From assembly GCA_009829735.1 (NCBI GenBank), contig CM020619.1, positions 4,087,781-4,151,780 on the forward strand: DNA of 64,000 nucleotides, written 5' to 3'. Origin of the DNA: Pyropia yezoensis (Eukaryota > Rhodophyta > Bangiophyceae > Bangiales > Bangiaceae). The position numbers and the translations under genes are program-made. The notes below the pieces were generated by a model that was given only the letters and a program-made list of their open reading frames with translations, was not told the DNA's origin and ran no database searches. Shown in pieces: positions 43,436-53,940 of this stretch (positions are counted from its first letter, which is position 1; every line of letters starts with the position of its first letter).

Positions 43436-46400
43436 ATGTTTCCTGAGGGCGGCCCCGACGCGGACTTTCTCCCCTTTGTCGCGTATGGCGACAGCGTGCT
43501 GGGCACACAACTGGACGGCAGCGGCGGCGGCGGCAGCGGCGGCGACGACAATGACGATGACGCCGACAAGGCGTGCAGGATAGGGAGCGCCCCCCCGCCG
43601 GGGGGCGCCGCGCCGCCCCCCACCCCTCTAGGCGGCCTCGTTGCCGACGGCGGCGGCCACGACGGCACGGCGGCCACGCACGCCGGGACGCTGCCCGCCG
43701 TCCTCCCCGCCGCCGCCGCGGCGGCCGCGACGCTGGGGGGGGGGCTCGGCCGGCCCGGCGCCGGCCCGTCGGACGGCGACGGCGGCGAAGACCAAGACGA
43801 TAGGGACTCGACGGCGGCGGAGATGGCGCTCTACCGTGCGGTCATGGGCGACGCTCCCGACGGCGGCGGCGGGGCCTCCGCAGACACCCCCTCGTCGGGC
43901 GCCAGCCGCAGCGGTATTGACGAGGCAGACCCGTTTACGCTACCGGCGCCGCTGTCGCCGTTTGGGCAGCTACCCCCGCGGGGGGGGGGCGCCGCGGTCG
44001 TTATGCACGCGCCCGTCGGCGCCGACGCTGGCACCGCCGCCTCTGGTGGGGATGGTGGCCTGACGGCCGGGTCGCCGCCCCGCTCGGGCGGCAGCGGCGG
44101 CAGCGGCAGCGGCGGCGGCAGCGACGACGGTGGCGACGGCGACGGCAGCGACGGCGGCGCGGGCGCCATGCACCCCTTGATGCTTGAGTTCTTCCGCACC
44201 TCTGCCGAGGGCCGCGTCGCCGTCGCGTCGGCCGCCGCGTTTATGACCCGCCGCAAGGAGGTGGAAGCGGCCGAGGGGGGGGCGTCGCTCGCCGACGCTG
44301 CCGCGCCCGGGGCCGACAAGGACGGGCCGGCGCCGACCGGGGCGGCTGGGGTGGCTGCGGCTGGTGGGTGTGCTGCCGCTACCGCAGCCGCCGCCGCCGC
44401 CCCAACGGGCGGGGAGCCCCCCCTACCGGCCCCCTTTACGTGGCGCGACTCGTACACGGCGGTGCTGCTGCCGACAGGGGTGGTGGCGGCCAAGGCCGAC
44501 GCGCCGGCGCCGAGCACCGACGACCTGGCGGCGGTGGACCAGCTGCTGGCCGACGCCCTCGAAGCGGCACGGGGCGTCGGCACCCCCGCTGCCGCCCCCA
44601 CCGGCGGTGGGTGTGGCGCCGCGGCCGCGGGGGGGGGCGGCGCACGCGGCGCCGCCGGTGCTCCCGGTGGGGGCGGCGTCCGGCGGCTCGCCATGGCACC
44701 CGTCGACTCGCCCGTCTCGGTGACCGACGGCCGTGGCAGCGGCGGCAGCGGCGGCGACGACGGGAGGCGGACTGGTGGGGCGGCGGCGTTGGCGGCGGCG
44801 CGGCGTGCCACGCCGCGAGCGGCGGCGACGACACCCACGGCCCCTGCGTGGCGGGGCCCTGTAAAACGCCCGTCGCCACGGCCGCCCGGTGGGCGTGCCG
44901 GCGGCGGCGGTCAGGGTGGTGGTGGTGGTGGTGGCGGTCGCAAGGCACCCCGCCTCGACGCGCAGGGCAGCGGCCGGCGGCCGGCACGGGCCGCGCCTGC
45001 CAAGGCGGCGCCCGCGGCGCGCGCGCGACGGCCAGTGACGGGAGCGGCTGCAGCGTCGGCAGCGGCCGCAGCGGCGGCGGCGGCGGCGGCAGCGGCGACG
45101 GCGGCCCCGCCCGTGGCTTCGTCGACGGCGGCGGCGGGGAGGGCAACGGCAGCCGCTGCTTCGGGCAAGCGTCCAGGTGGAAGAGCGGCGGCACCCGCAG
45201 GTCGCCCGTCGGCGCGGCTGCCCCCCGCCGCTTCGTACGAGCTCCCGGCCCGCCGCGGTGGCGGTGCCCCTGCCGCAACCGCTTCGGCCGCAGCGGCGAC
45301 CGTCCACCTGTCCATGGAGCTGCTGACGCCTGACCGCCCCGACGCGCAGCACGCTCCGGGCGCGGCCGCCGGTGGGGGCCCGTACGCCGCGGCGGCGTAC
45401 CGGCCCGAGGCGGCCGGTGGTGCCGCGGCCTACGGCTTTGGTGGAGGTGGCGGCGGAAGCGGTGGTGGAGGTGGAGGTGGCGGCGGCGGCTATGGCGGTG
45501 GGGGTGGCTTTGGTGGCGGTGCAGGTGCGGGTGTGGGTGGCGGCGGGTGCGGGACGCCCGGACTGGCGCAGCGGGCGGCCGATATGTCGTTTACGCCCCT
45601 CTTCTCGCAGGCGCTGCCCAAGCATGGCCTTCACCGCACGCTTGACGGTGGCGGCGGGGGGACGATGGAGTGGTCCTCCCGCTTGTCAGCGGTGCTTCCA
45701 CAGGGCGTTGGTGGGGGTGTTCACGTGCTGCAACCACAGAACCAGCACCAGTACCAGCATCACCAGCAGCAGCAACAGCAACAGCAGCAGCAGCAGCAAC
45801 GCCAGCAGCAGCACCACCATAATCACCAACAGCAGCAACAGGCGGCTCATGCGGCACAGGCCAACCAGATGCAGCAGCAGCGGCAACAACAACAGCAGCA
45901 GCAACAGCAGCAACAGCAGGGCGCGCACCTGGGTGGCCACCCTGGCATGTATGCTTATGGACAGCATCATCCACAGCAACAGCCACAGCACCCGCAGCCG
46001 CCGCAGCAGCACCAAGGGCACCCTGCGGGGGCGTATGGCGCCAACCGAACCACCCCGCCAGTGCCGTCGCTCGATATCAGCGGCGTGCCCCTGGGGGGCG
46101 GCGGCAGCGGGGCGGGGGGCGCCCTCGGGGGCTACCCCCTGCACTTGGGTGGTGGCGGCTCCGGCGGGTCGTACGGGTGCCTGAGTCCCGCGTCAAGGGC
46201 GTCGGACGAACCAATCCTGCCCCTGTCGGCCGACCTGGGCGTCGGGCTGGGCGGCAGCAGCGGCGGCGGCGTCGGCGTCGGGACCCCCGGCGCCAGCCAC
46301 GGCACCCTCCCCGACAGCACCGCCGCGGCGATTGACCGGTCCCTGGTGGACGCACGGGACAACAACGTGCTGTCTGGGGACGGCGCGCGGCGGCAGTTTT

Positions 46401-47440
46401 TTTCGTGCAAGCACTGCGCGCTGGTGTGTCCGCTGAAGTCCAAGCTCAACTACCACATGATGGTGGTGCACGGCGTCGGCTCGCCGGGGACCAAGGGGGA
46501 GGTGGCCGCGTGTGGCAACTGCGACTCGGCGTTTTCGTCCAAGAGTGACCTCCGCAAGCACTTCCGGTCGGTCCACGAGAAGGAGCGGCGGTACTCGTGT
46601 GAGTCGTGCGAGTCGGCCTTTTTCTTCCGGAAAGGTATGGTTGAGCAACGGTCTGCTGAGCGACGGGGGGGGGGGGGGGGGGGGGGGGGTGAGGACGGCG
46701 ATGATTGGTGATCAGTGGGGCAGCCGGTGGCTTCCCGCCTGTTGGTAGTGTGTGACACGGGCGCGGCACGTGTGCAGCTCGATGGCGGTTGGTGTGACTC
46801 ACGCGCAGAGACTGACTGTCCCACCTGCTGCTCGCTGCCTTTGGTCTGTTGCCTCCCCCCTGCTGTTTCTGTCTGGCTCTACCCACGTCCCCCCCCCCCC
46901 CCCCTTTGTCCCTCTCTAGATCTGCGCAAGCACTCGGAGATTGTCCACGAGAAGCGCCGCCCCTTTGCCTGTGGCGAGTGTGGGTGGCGTGCCGGCAAGA
47001 AGGAGCACCTCAAGCGGCACGTGCGGCTCATCCACGAGCGCCGCCGCCCCTTTATGTGCACCGTCTGTTCGGTGTCGTTTGGGACCAAGCAAAACTACCA
47101 GGAGCACACCAAGACGCTCGCCCACCGGCGGACCATGATGGCGGGGGGGGAGCCGTCGGGCATGGGCTACACCTCCCCCGCGGGGATGGTGGCCGCCGCC
47201 ATGGGCGGCGCCGCCGCCGCCGGCGGGGTTGGCGCCTTTGGCGGCGCCGCTGCCGCCGCCGCCGCCGGCGGGGTGTTGGGTGGCGTCGGCGGGGGCGTTG
47301 GCAGCGGCGGCGGCGGGATGGGCGGCGGCGGTGGGTGGGCACTCGGCCTGAGCGCGCCAGCCGGGTCGGCGCTGGTGGCCGGCCCGCCGGCGCCGGCGCT
47401 CGGAGCAGACCTCGGCTGGGCGCCCTTTGTGTCGAGCTAG
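43436..47440 (+). CDS. C2H2 zinc-finger protein with poly-Q and Gly/Ala-rich regions
   Basis: Exons 43436-46634 and 46920-47440 (1239 aa). The intron (donor AAAG|GTATGG, acceptor CTCTCTAG) interrupts zinc finger 3, and joining the exons restores a regular C2H2 finger, which validates the splice. Five fingers lie between about residues 991 and 1135: C-KH-C, C-GN-C, C-ES-C, C-GE-C and C-TV-C, each followed by a H-x3/4/5-H pair. Before them come acidic and Ala/Gly/Ser-rich segments, then a Gln/His-rich block near 765-860 encoded by mixed CAG/CAA, typical of a transcriptional activation or phase-separation region. The C-terminus is Gly/Ala-rich. A sequence-specific nuclear transcription regulator is the likely role; targets are unknown. 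Upstream lie a pyrimidine tract and a 47-C run. Confidence 0.9.
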
Positions 47441-49464
47441 AGGGGGGGCCGCCTCGGTGCTCTGTGGCCGCGCGGTCCGGAGCCGGCGGCTCCAAGGCAA
47501 GCGAGGGAAGGGGGCGCGCTCCGAGGCAAGTGCGGGAGGGGCGGGGGGCGGCGCCGCCGGTTCGCTCTTCCTTCGCGTTAATTTACTTATGTGGTCGCTA
47601 CCCTCTTTTTGATGTGTTTTTGTCTCTTTGTTCGTCTCTTTTTCGTGGGGGTGTATGCGGTCTTGGCGTCACCCGCTATGTGTGTGTGTGTGTATGTACA
47701 TGTATGTGTGTTTGTACCGTGTGTGTATGTGGTGTGCATGTTTGTGTGTATGTTTGTGTGTATGTTTGTGTATATGAGCCGAACGGCGTTGCAAGCAAGA
47801 GATCCCTTCCATTCTTTGACTTCAGTGCAGTGCCAGAGGCGGCAGGCGGGCACGGGCGGTCAGAGGGAGGGGAAGGGAGGCCGTAAGGGGGGCAGGCGAC
47901 CGAGTGCTGAGCCACATTGTCTTGCCGGCGGCCAGGGGGGGTGCACTTTGTGGCGGTGGCAGCAGAGGTGGCGGCGGCTAGAGGTGGGAGCGACATCGTC
48001 GGGGACTGGGGCGCCTCATTCCATCGTCCATGGGAGCGCGGCAGGTACCACTGCAGTCGTCGCCCCCACCGACATCCCGTCGATGATCTCCCCAAGTCTG
48101 TTGCCTGCTAAAGGGGGGGGGGGGGGGTCGTAGGCGAGTGATCGCTCCCGGCCATTGCGGGGTGAGTGCGGCGGGCGCGGTGGGCGACCACGCTGCTGGG
48201 CGGCGGAGCGCCGTCATGAGGGGGAGTGCGGACGGCGGCGGACCCTGTTGCTCGTGGACGGGACGGACGAGGCTCGCGTCGACGACCACCCTTGACAACG
48301 TTTTGAATTCAGTGGCAGGAACAGCGGGACGACATGGTGTGCGCCGCGTCGCGCGCGCCCATGTACAGTACAGTGTCGCGCGCCCCTTCCCGCCGCTGCA
48401 CCCCCGCATGCAGACGGTTGGCCATTGACATTGTCCGCTGTGGTCGCCCAAAGTAGGCGACCGAATTTTTGCTGCCCACTTCCGCCGCCGCCGCCTGGTC
48501 CTTCCACCGCCGCTCCCGCCCCCGCTTCCGCCGCCGCTTCCGCCTCCGCATTCGCCACCGCTTCCGCCTCCGCATTCGCCACCGCTTCCGCCGCCACCGC
48601 CGCAGTCAGCGCCGCCGCAGCCATCACCGCCGCCGCTAAGCTTGCTGCGCGGGCGGCGATGGACGGCACCCCCCCGACGGCGGTTTGAAGACGGCGGTGG
48701 TCGGCCGCCTTGTGGGGGGCGGGTGGTCTGGGGAGGCAAGGGCGGCCCAACCCCCTCGAGGGGGTTGACTGGCTCGCCCGACGCCGCCACCGCGGCGGCG
48801 GCGGCGGGTGGAAAAGCCCATGATGAAAAAATAAAAAAGCAAAGGCGAGCATGGGAGACCCCACGCACTCGTGCGGGAGGGGGGGGAGGGGGGCGGGCGC
48901 TACGGCCACCCCCCGGCCCGCCCGGGGAAAGCGCGCGGACCGGGGGGGGTAGGTCGGGCGCTCCCGCCGCAGGGGGAATCCGCCAGCACTCCCCCACCCG
49001 CAGAGTGCCCTCGCCCGCAGGGGCCCATATGCGCAGCGTCCCACGCCCCAGCGGGTAGCAGCACGACCGCCGCACGCGCTGTCGGGGGTGGGCACCCGGC
49101 GGGCGCGCCACGCACCAACGCCGGGCTGACCGCCGCCAGAGGAGGTGCGCCCCTGCCCTCCCCCCGCCCACCCTCTACTCTCATGCACAAACGCACGGCG
49201 GAGCCACCCCCGCCAACGTGCTGCCCACCTCGCACTCGACAGCAGCGTCGCCCGCGCTAGACCGTGCGTCAGCCCTGGCGCGCGCGCACGGCCGTTGGCG
49301 CCCCTCCCTCTCTCTGCCCACCCCCCACCTACCCTCCTCCCCCGCCACCGCCACCCTGCAGCGCACCGTTACCCCCTATCCCGCGGTCTCCTCTCAACAC
49401 TCTCCGCGCGGTGCCCCTTGAAACCCGCTCCCCCCTCCCCGCTCCCCCCCCAGCAGGGGCCACC
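47441..49464. other. intergenic, ZF gene / NusG 3' flanks
   Basis: Holds a TG/TATG-rich tract (about 47680-47775) and a 24-bp direct repeat (cgcttccgcctccgcattcgcc, about 48536-48585). No supported gene. Confidence 0.5.
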
Positions 49465-51210
49465 TCACAGGTCAGCGAGGCCCATCCCGAACTCTGGGTC
49501 GTCCTCCATGGGTGGCGGCGGCGCAGCCGCCCGCACCACGTCCGCGGCGGCCACGTCGACGGGCGTCGCAACGCCAAAGATGTCGAGCGTCACTCGCACG
49601 GTGGCGGCGGCGGGGTTCACCAGCGTGATTACCCCCTCCTCGCCAGCGTGGGCGCCCGTCTCGATGCGTACCGTGTCGCCCGCCTGGAGGCCCGCGTCGG
49701 CCACAGGCGCCGCAGCACCGGCGGCGGCACCGTCGGCACCGCCAGCAGAGGCGTCTGCACCAGCGAAACTGGCGTCTGTGGGCGAGCCGACGCCGGCGGC
49801 GGCAGCCAAGGCGGCGGCAGCCGGGTCGGCGGGGGCGTAGCCCATGGCGGCGGCGACGCCGCCCCCCGGCGGGGGGGGGACCGCCAACTTGGCGGCCGCC
49901 AGCTTGGCGTTGATCTCGGCAATCGCCTCGGCCGAGATGGCGTCGGGCGGCCGCATCGGGTCCTTCTTCTTCTTCTCCCGATTGGGGTCGCCCATAAAGC
50001 CCTGCACGTGCGTCACAGACCGGACGTCCTGGTAGCTCTGCCGGTCCATGGCCATGCACACCAGCATGTAGCCAGGGAAGAGGCGCTCCTCCCGCGTCAC
50101 CTGCTTGCCCGACTTGGTGAGCGCCTGCACCGCAACCGACGGGACGAGGATGTGGCGGAGCTGCTTGGCCAGCCGTGGGACCGCCACACACATATTCTGC
50201 AGCGCTATCCGCACCGAATTTTCCGTCCCGGGCTTGACCTGCAGCGAGTACCACCGGTGGTCCTCGGCCGTCTCGAGGAACATGTCCTTCTCCACCACAA
50301 AGCCCAGCTCGTCACCGCCATCCGCGCTTGGGGCGTCGCTGCCGTCCGCAGCGGCGTCGCCCGCCGCCGCACCCGTGGGGGCTAGCAACGTGGGCGCCTT
50401 CTTTTTCCTGCCCCGCTTGGCCTTGGGCGCCGCCCCTGCCGCCGCGGCCGCCTCGTCACCCGCACCCGCGCCAGCGTCAGAGCCGGGTGGAGCACCTGCC
50501 GCCGTCGCGCCCGCATCCTCAGCCGCTACCTCTTCGGGAAGCACTGCCGCGTCTGTCCCTGGCAGTCCGCCCTCGGCGGTCGCTCCCGTCTCGCCGTCGG
50601 CCGGAATATCGCCGTCGGCCGGGGCCGTGTCGCCGCCCCCCCCAAATGAGCGCACGGGCATTGGCACGGGCGCGCGGGGGATCTCCACCTCCTCGACCTC
50701 AGACGCCTCTTGCTCCTTGGCCTTTTCCGCGCCCTCGATGGCGGAGAAGAAGGACGCCTCGAGGCGGTCCCAGTCCCGGTCCAGCGCACCCTGCAGGCCG
50801 GTCAGGAGGGACGCATCAAACGCGCCTTCCAGGTTCTCCAGCGCCCCCTCTGCCTCGCCTTCCGCAGCGGCGGGGGCGGGGGCGGGGGGCGCGGGGGAGG
50901 CAGAGGACGGCCCGTCCACGCCCCCGCCACCCGCCGCCGCTACGCCGTCGACGCCCCCCGCCGATGCGGTGGGCTTGTCGGTGCCACCCGCACCCCCAGA
51001 GTCCCCAGCGGCATCCCCAGCGTCGGATGCCACGGCCCGAGACACCAGACGTCGGGGCGGCCCGCGACCGGCGGCGGGGCGAGCGGCGGCGGCGGCTGCA
51101 GGGCGGACACGGCGACCAGCGGCGGTCGCCACGCACACCCGGGCGGCGGGGGTGGGCATGGCTAGCGCCGCCCGCCCCGCGGCTGCTGCTGGCACAAAGG
51201 CGGGGGCCAT
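49465..51210 (-). CDS. nusG-like: plastid-targeted NusG transcription factor
   Basis: 581 aa from ATG 51210; an open extension upstream lacks coding character. Residues 1-55 are Ala/Arg/Pro-rich without acids (RRVRPAAAAAARPAAGRG), as expected of a plastid transit peptide. A 260-residue acidic, Ala/Glu-rich linker follows, with a basic patch KAKRGRKKKA. The NGN domain starts at Trp320 (HRWYSLQVKPGTENSVRIAL) and includes ILVPSVAVQALTKSGK, RLFPGYMLVCM and VRSVTHVQGFMGD. A low-complexity insert of about 90 residues separates it from the KOW domain at about 511-545 (GDTVRIETGAHAGEEG). NusG binds the RNA polymerase clamp and affects pausing; in plants the nuclear-encoded plastid homologue is pTAC13. 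Plastid location is inferred from the leader and family. Divergent from the Hint gene. Confidence 0.91.
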   Translation of the reverse strand: MAPAFVPAAAAGRAALAMPTPAARVCVATAAGRRVRPAAAAAARPAAGRGPPRRLVSRAVASDAGDAAGDSGGAGGTDKPTASAGGVDGVAAAGGGGVDGPSSASPAPPAPAPAAAEGEAEGALENLEGAFDASLLTGLQGALDRDWDRLEASFFSAIEGAEKAKEQEASEVEEVEIPRAPVPMPVRSFGGGGDTAPADGDIPADGETGATAEGGLPGTDAAVLPEEVAAEDAGATAAGAPPGSDAGAGAGDEAAAAAGAAPKAKRGRKKKAPTLLAPTGAAAGDAAADGSDAPSADGGDELGFVVEKDMFLETAEDHRWYSLQVKPGTENSVRIALQNMCVAVPRLAKQLRHILVPSVAVQALTKSGKQVTREERLFPGYMLVCMAMDRQSYQDVRSVTHVQGFMGDPNREKKKKDPMRPPDAISAEAIAEINAKLAAAKLAVPPPPGGGVAAAMGYAPADPAAAALAAAAGVGSPTDASFAGADASAGGADGAAAGAAAPVADAGLQAGDTVRIETGAHAGEEGVITLVNPAAATVRVTLDIFGVATPVDVAAADVVRAAAPPPPMEDDPEFGMGLADL

Positions 51211-52443
51211 GATTGGAGACGTTGGAGGAGAAGTGGCGGCCAGGGGGGGGAGCAAGGGGGTGAGCGCGACCAACCCGTCGTGCGGGAGCGGAGGTGGCAG
51301 CGAAGGGGACGGCCGATCCCGGCAGCTGTCGGTGGGCAATGTTGGTGGTGATCTGACGTGACCGTCGCAGAAATACTGTGTTTTTTTGGCACATTCTGCC
51401 AGCCATAACACACGTACTTCTATCGAGCTTTCGTCTTTGCCTGCACATGATCAAGGTATTCTGTTGCATGCTATGCCCCCGTACTTTCTACATTGCGCGG
51501 TACCAATACTTAACTTATGAGCTGGTCACGTGTCGGAAGTGTCCAAGTGTCAGGGATGTCTTTCAAAGGCAACTGCGAAAGCCCCACCACGACGAGTGAC
51601 CCACCGGCGCGCGGCGTGCCGCACCCAGCCCCGGAGCGACGCCCCCCTTTTGGGACAGAATGCGTCCAGCGCCACGCCGACAGCAGTCTGGGCCGCGGGG
51701 CTCTCGCACAGCGGATTGGGGCGCGCCCCCCCAGGCAGCAATGGCAATGCAGCTGGGAGTGCACTCCTGCGGGATTGCATGGGCGGCAGCTCGCTGTCAA
51801 CGGCCTCCTCAACAGCCGCTTTCAGTGGCAAGCTGCCGCGTGTGGGCTCGCGGCGGGGGTGCGCGCTACGGGGGGGCTTGCGCGCACCCGCGCACCCGTC
51901 GTCGCCCTCATTTTCTTGCCTCTATGTTTGATGCGGTGGGGGAGCGGGCCGCCCCCCGTGGGGGCATCCCAGGGGGGGCTTGCAGTGGCGGGAAGGCGCC
52001 GCGCGGGGGAGGGCGGCACCAGATCGGCGGGGTGCGTCGGCACCTGCCGCCCGCGCCAGCCGCCGACAGCCCCATTTGGTAGGCCGTTCGGAAGGGGGGG
52101 GGGAGAGGGCCCAAGGGGCAGGGAGGGACAGGTCAACGGGTGCCGCTGGATCTGCGCCGCGCCGGCCGAGGGCGCTGGTCGCGGGTTCTCCTCCCTGCAG
52201 CTGCCGCGTGGCGTGCAGCGGTTCACGAGGTGGGAACCCCCCCCCCCTTCCGCTCCTGCAGAAGGGTTGTGGTGTCCCACCCTCCCCTCGCGTTGCCTCC
52301 ACCCCCACGCCCTGCGGCACACCAGGGGGTCGCCGCGGCGACGCGCCCCCTACACTCCTTCTGTGGGGCACCCCTTACCCACAGGCCCCACCGGCGGCGT
52401 CTCGCGCGGCACTCTGGGCTGTCCCCCCTCCTGTCGCCCCGCC
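51211..52443. other. divergent promoter region, NusG / Hint gene
   Basis: A lower-GC stretch (51360-51520) lies next to the NusG start. The remainder is GC-rich and open on the plus strand without a credible start or domain. No separate gene supported. Confidence 0.5.
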
Positions 52444-52450
52444 TATAAAT
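52444..52450 (+). promoter_or_regulatory. TATA box of the Hint gene
   Basis: TATAAAT 213 nt upstream of the Hint gene ATG, similar to the spacing of the TATA box and start in the Cys-rich gene at 1.1 kb. Confidence 0.5.
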
Positions 52451-52662
52451 GGCGACGCGGCGCCGAGGAGGCGGGTGTACGCGCGCGGGGGATGCTCGCC
52501 GCCCTCAACCCGCCCCCTCGCACCCCTCAGCTGTTTCCCCTCTGGGCACCGGCCGTGCCCTGTCCACCGGGCCACCCCGCCACGCACGCCGCCCAGCACG
52601 CCGGTCCCCTCCTCACGCCGCCGCCCACCCCCTCTCGTCTCCCGTCGCTATACTCCCGTGCG

Positions 52663-53940
52663 ATGAGGCCCCCCACAAGGACCACCGCCGCCGTGGTCGC
52701 GGCGGCGGCCGTGGTAGCCGCCGTCGCAGTCACGCTCTGCTCCCCTGCCGCCGCCGCCCCCGAAGGGCTGGTGGCCAACCTGGGCGGCGTCTACACCCGC
52801 ACCGCCGGCGCACCCGCGTCGTGTCCCCCTACGGTGGTGCACACGGCGAGCCGGGCGGGCCTGCAGCCGGGCATCTACTACGTGGACCACGCCAACATTA
52901 CCGCCAATGGTACCGCCTGCGCGGTGGGTGGGCGGGCGACGCTGTTTGAGCCGTCCCTGCTGGCCAACGCGACGGCGATTAGTGACCTCGAGGCGTCGGC
53001 GCGCAACGACGCGGAGGCGCTGCTGGGCGCCCCCGTGGCGGCGGCCATCATGGCCGCCCTCCGCGCGGCCGGGGGCAACGACTGGCTGGGCGGCTACGAG
53101 GAGCAGGAGCGGGTGTGTGGGGGCTACCGCTGGCCCGCCGCCCTGACCTTCCTCCTCTACTCGGACGGCGTGTCCGCCCCCGCCGTTGGGTTCTCCGCAG
53201 ACGAGGGGGGGATGGTCGTCATCCTGCCTGGCAACGCCACGTGCGTGTATGGCATTGACGATGCGGACCGGGAGGGCGTGCCGCAGTTGCCGGCCATCGG
53301 AGCCACGGACGAGCCCGAGGAGCCGGTCGAGTCGGGCGAGCCCGCCGAGGCGGGCACCCCGACGCCCGTCCCGTCGCCAGTGGCGTCCCCAGCGCCGACG
53401 CCGTCGGTGACGGCGTCCGACAATGACGGCGCCACCTGCTTCCCCGCCGACGCGCAGGTGGACACCCCGCGTGGCCCCGTGCGCATCGACGCGCTGGCGG
53501 TGGGCGACGAGGTGGCCGCCCCCGGCGGCGGCTCAACCACCGTCTTTCTGTTCACACATGCGAGCCCGCCCGACGCGGCGCGCCCGCACGTGTATGTGGA
53601 GATGGCCACCGCCGACGGGCGGACGCTGACCGTCACGCCATCGCATTACGTGTATGTGGGCGGCGGCGACCGCGTGCCGGCGGGCACCGTGGCGATGGGC
53701 GACGCGCTCGACGACGCGGCGGCTGGCGGGCGGTGCGTGCCAGTGGTGGGGGTGCGGCGGCTGGTCGCCCCGCGGGGGCTCTACAACCCCCAGACTCTCC
53801 ATGGGGACATCGTGGTTGGCGGCTTCCGGGTGTCAACCTACACCACCGCCATTGAGCCCGCCACCGCGCACGGCCTGTTGGCGCCCGTGCGGGGGGTGTG
53901 GCGGCTTGCAGCCGGGCTGGCAGGGCTGGTAAGCGCTTGA
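52663..53940 (+). CDS. secreted protein with C-terminal hedgehog-type Hint autoprocessing domain
   Basis: 425 aa, no intron. Residues 1-32 are a signal peptide (TTAAVVAAAAVVAAVAVTLC). The N-terminal ectodomain, about 33-215, has N-glycosylation sequons (NIT, NAT) and several cysteines but no recognised family. A Pro/Thr/Glu-rich linker (about 220-255) leads to the Hint domain. Its first residue is Cys259 (ATCFPADAQVDTPRGPVRIDALAVGDEV). The block B motif LTVTPSHYVYV carries the catalytic Thr-x-x-His, His about 328. The end GLYNPQTLHGDIVVGGFRVSTYTT with AHGLLAPVR follows hedgehog C-terminal sequences. Such domains self-cleave by an N-to-S shift and may attach an adduct to the released N-terminal part. 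Here the hedgehog SCYA-type Cys near the end is replaced (STYTT). Not a hedgehog signalling ligand; Hint-only relatives are known outside animals. Confidence 0.9.
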   Translation: MRPPTRTTAAVVAAAAVVAAVAVTLCSPAAAAPEGLVANLGGVYTRTAGAPASCPPTVVHTASRAGLQPGIYYVDHANITANGTACAVGGRATLFEPSLLANATAISDLEASARNDAEALLGAPVAAAIMAALRAAGGNDWLGGYEEQERVCGGYRWPAALTFLLYSDGVSAPAVGFSADEGGMVVILPGNATCVYGIDDADREGVPQLPAIGATDEPEEPVESGEPAEAGTPTPVPSPVASPAPTPSVTASDNDGATCFPADAQVDTPRGPVRIDALAVGDEVAAPGGGSTTVFLFTHASPPDAARPHVYVEMATADGRTLTVTPSHYVYVGGGDRVPAGTVAMGDALDDAAAGGRCVPVVGVRRLVAPRGLYNPQTLHGDIVVGGFRVSTYTTAIEPATAHGLLAPVRGVWRLAAGLAGLVSA

